NCBI GenBank assembly: GCA_015863185.1
Contig: JACBXP010000015.1
Coordinates: 1-44,539, forward strand
DNA length: 44,539 bases
Direction of reading: 5' to 3'
DNA from: Aerococcaceae bacterium DSM 111020
Lineage (GTDB): Bacteria; Bacillota; Bacilli; Lactobacillales; Aerococcaceae
Positions 44,448 to 44,539 of this stretch are shown piece after piece (position 1 is the stretch's first letter; each line of letters starts with the position of its first letter). The notes under the pieces were generated by a model that saw nothing but the letters and a program-made list of their open reading frames with translations, did no database searches and had not been told where the DNA came from. The position numbers and the translations under genes are program-made.

Positions 44448-44520
44448 GTTGTCTTATCTCAAGTGAACCTTCATTCACTCAAAACTGAATATCCTACACA
44501 AACGCCGATCCATTGTTTCA

Positions 44521-44539
44521 TGGTTAAGTCCTCGACCGA
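44521..44539 (-). rRNA. 23S ribosomal RNA, 3' end only
   Basis: The minus strand begins TCGGTCGAGGACTTAACCA, the conserved last bases of Gram-positive 23S rRNA. The gene continues beyond the right edge. The 23S-5S spacer (44448-44520) holds a TGAGTGAATGA/TTCACT-like inverted repeat that is probably a processing stem. Confidence 0.85.

Noticed and set aside
44221-44478. 85-codon frame across 5S rRNA, tRNA-Val and tRNA-Lys
   Set aside because: It is formed entirely from structural RNA genes.

Overview
The window is a low-GC Gram-positive (Bacillota) chromosome segment, most likely from the order Lactobacillales. The evidence is: a SAM-III (SMK-box) leader on metK; T-box leaders on pheS and leuS; a class A PBP resembling pneumococcal PBP1b; the blocks racE-rdgB-yfcE, zapA-cvpA-mutS2-trxA with divergent rnhC, and rsuA-murJ(ytgP); and a trnB-like rRNA/tRNA operon. 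The genus cannot be fixed by eye; an Aerococcaceae/Carnobacteriaceae-type organism would fit.

Layout. 1-1.6 kb: a DUF2187 protein and a DgkB-type lipid kinase, both on the minus strand. 1.7-5.6 kb: trhO and a class A PBP on the plus strand, closed by a bidirectional terminator. 5.7-8.2 kb: ccpA, with a cre-like site over its own -35 box, then a two-gene DUF948/YtxH envelope operon. 8.3-9.2 kb: an MscS channel. 9.2-11.2 kb: racE-rdgB-yfcE with overlapping reading frames. 11.3-14.0 kb: diaminopimelate dehydrogenase and an unrecognised membrane protein. 14.1-18.9 kb: trxA, mutS2, cvpA and zapA, with divergent rnhC. 19.1-21.3 kb: a GT8 glycosyltransferase and a cyclic 2,3-diphosphoglycerate synthase-family protein, the least expected gene here. 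21.7-25.4 kb: pheT and pheS under a T-box. 25.4-28.2 kb: an HD-domain protein, a SpoU rRNA methylase and PepV dipeptidase. 28.4-29.9 kb: a divergent pyruvate-kinase-like protein with an extra N-terminal domain. 29.9-35.8 kb: rsuA, murJ/ytgP with a long acidic N-terminal extension, and leuS under a T-box. 35.8-38.7 kb: mnmM, metK and a small membrane protein. 38.8-41.7 kb: a GT-C-like membrane protein and an MFS transporter.

The right end (41.7-44.5 kb) is the 3' part of an rrn operon read right to left: the last bases of 23S, 5S, then 21 tRNA genes, none of which encodes CCA. A block Ser(TGA)-fMet-Asp-Gly(TCC) occurs a second time downstream as Ser(TGA)-fMet-[DUF1622 gene]-Gly(TCC), so a membrane-protein gene sits where tRNA-Asp would be. 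Two intergenic spacers in the cluster end in truncated copies of neighbouring tRNA 5' ends.

Most of the window is housekeeping: peptidoglycan synthesis (racE, ddh, PBP1b, murJ, zapA), translation (pheST, leuS, tRNA modification, rRNA methylation, tRNAs) and carbon control (ccpA). The points most worth following up are the tRNA-cluster rearrangements, the pyruvate-kinase-like protein and the cDPG-synthase homologue. I did not see a CRISPR array, insertion sequence, prophage or clear defence system.
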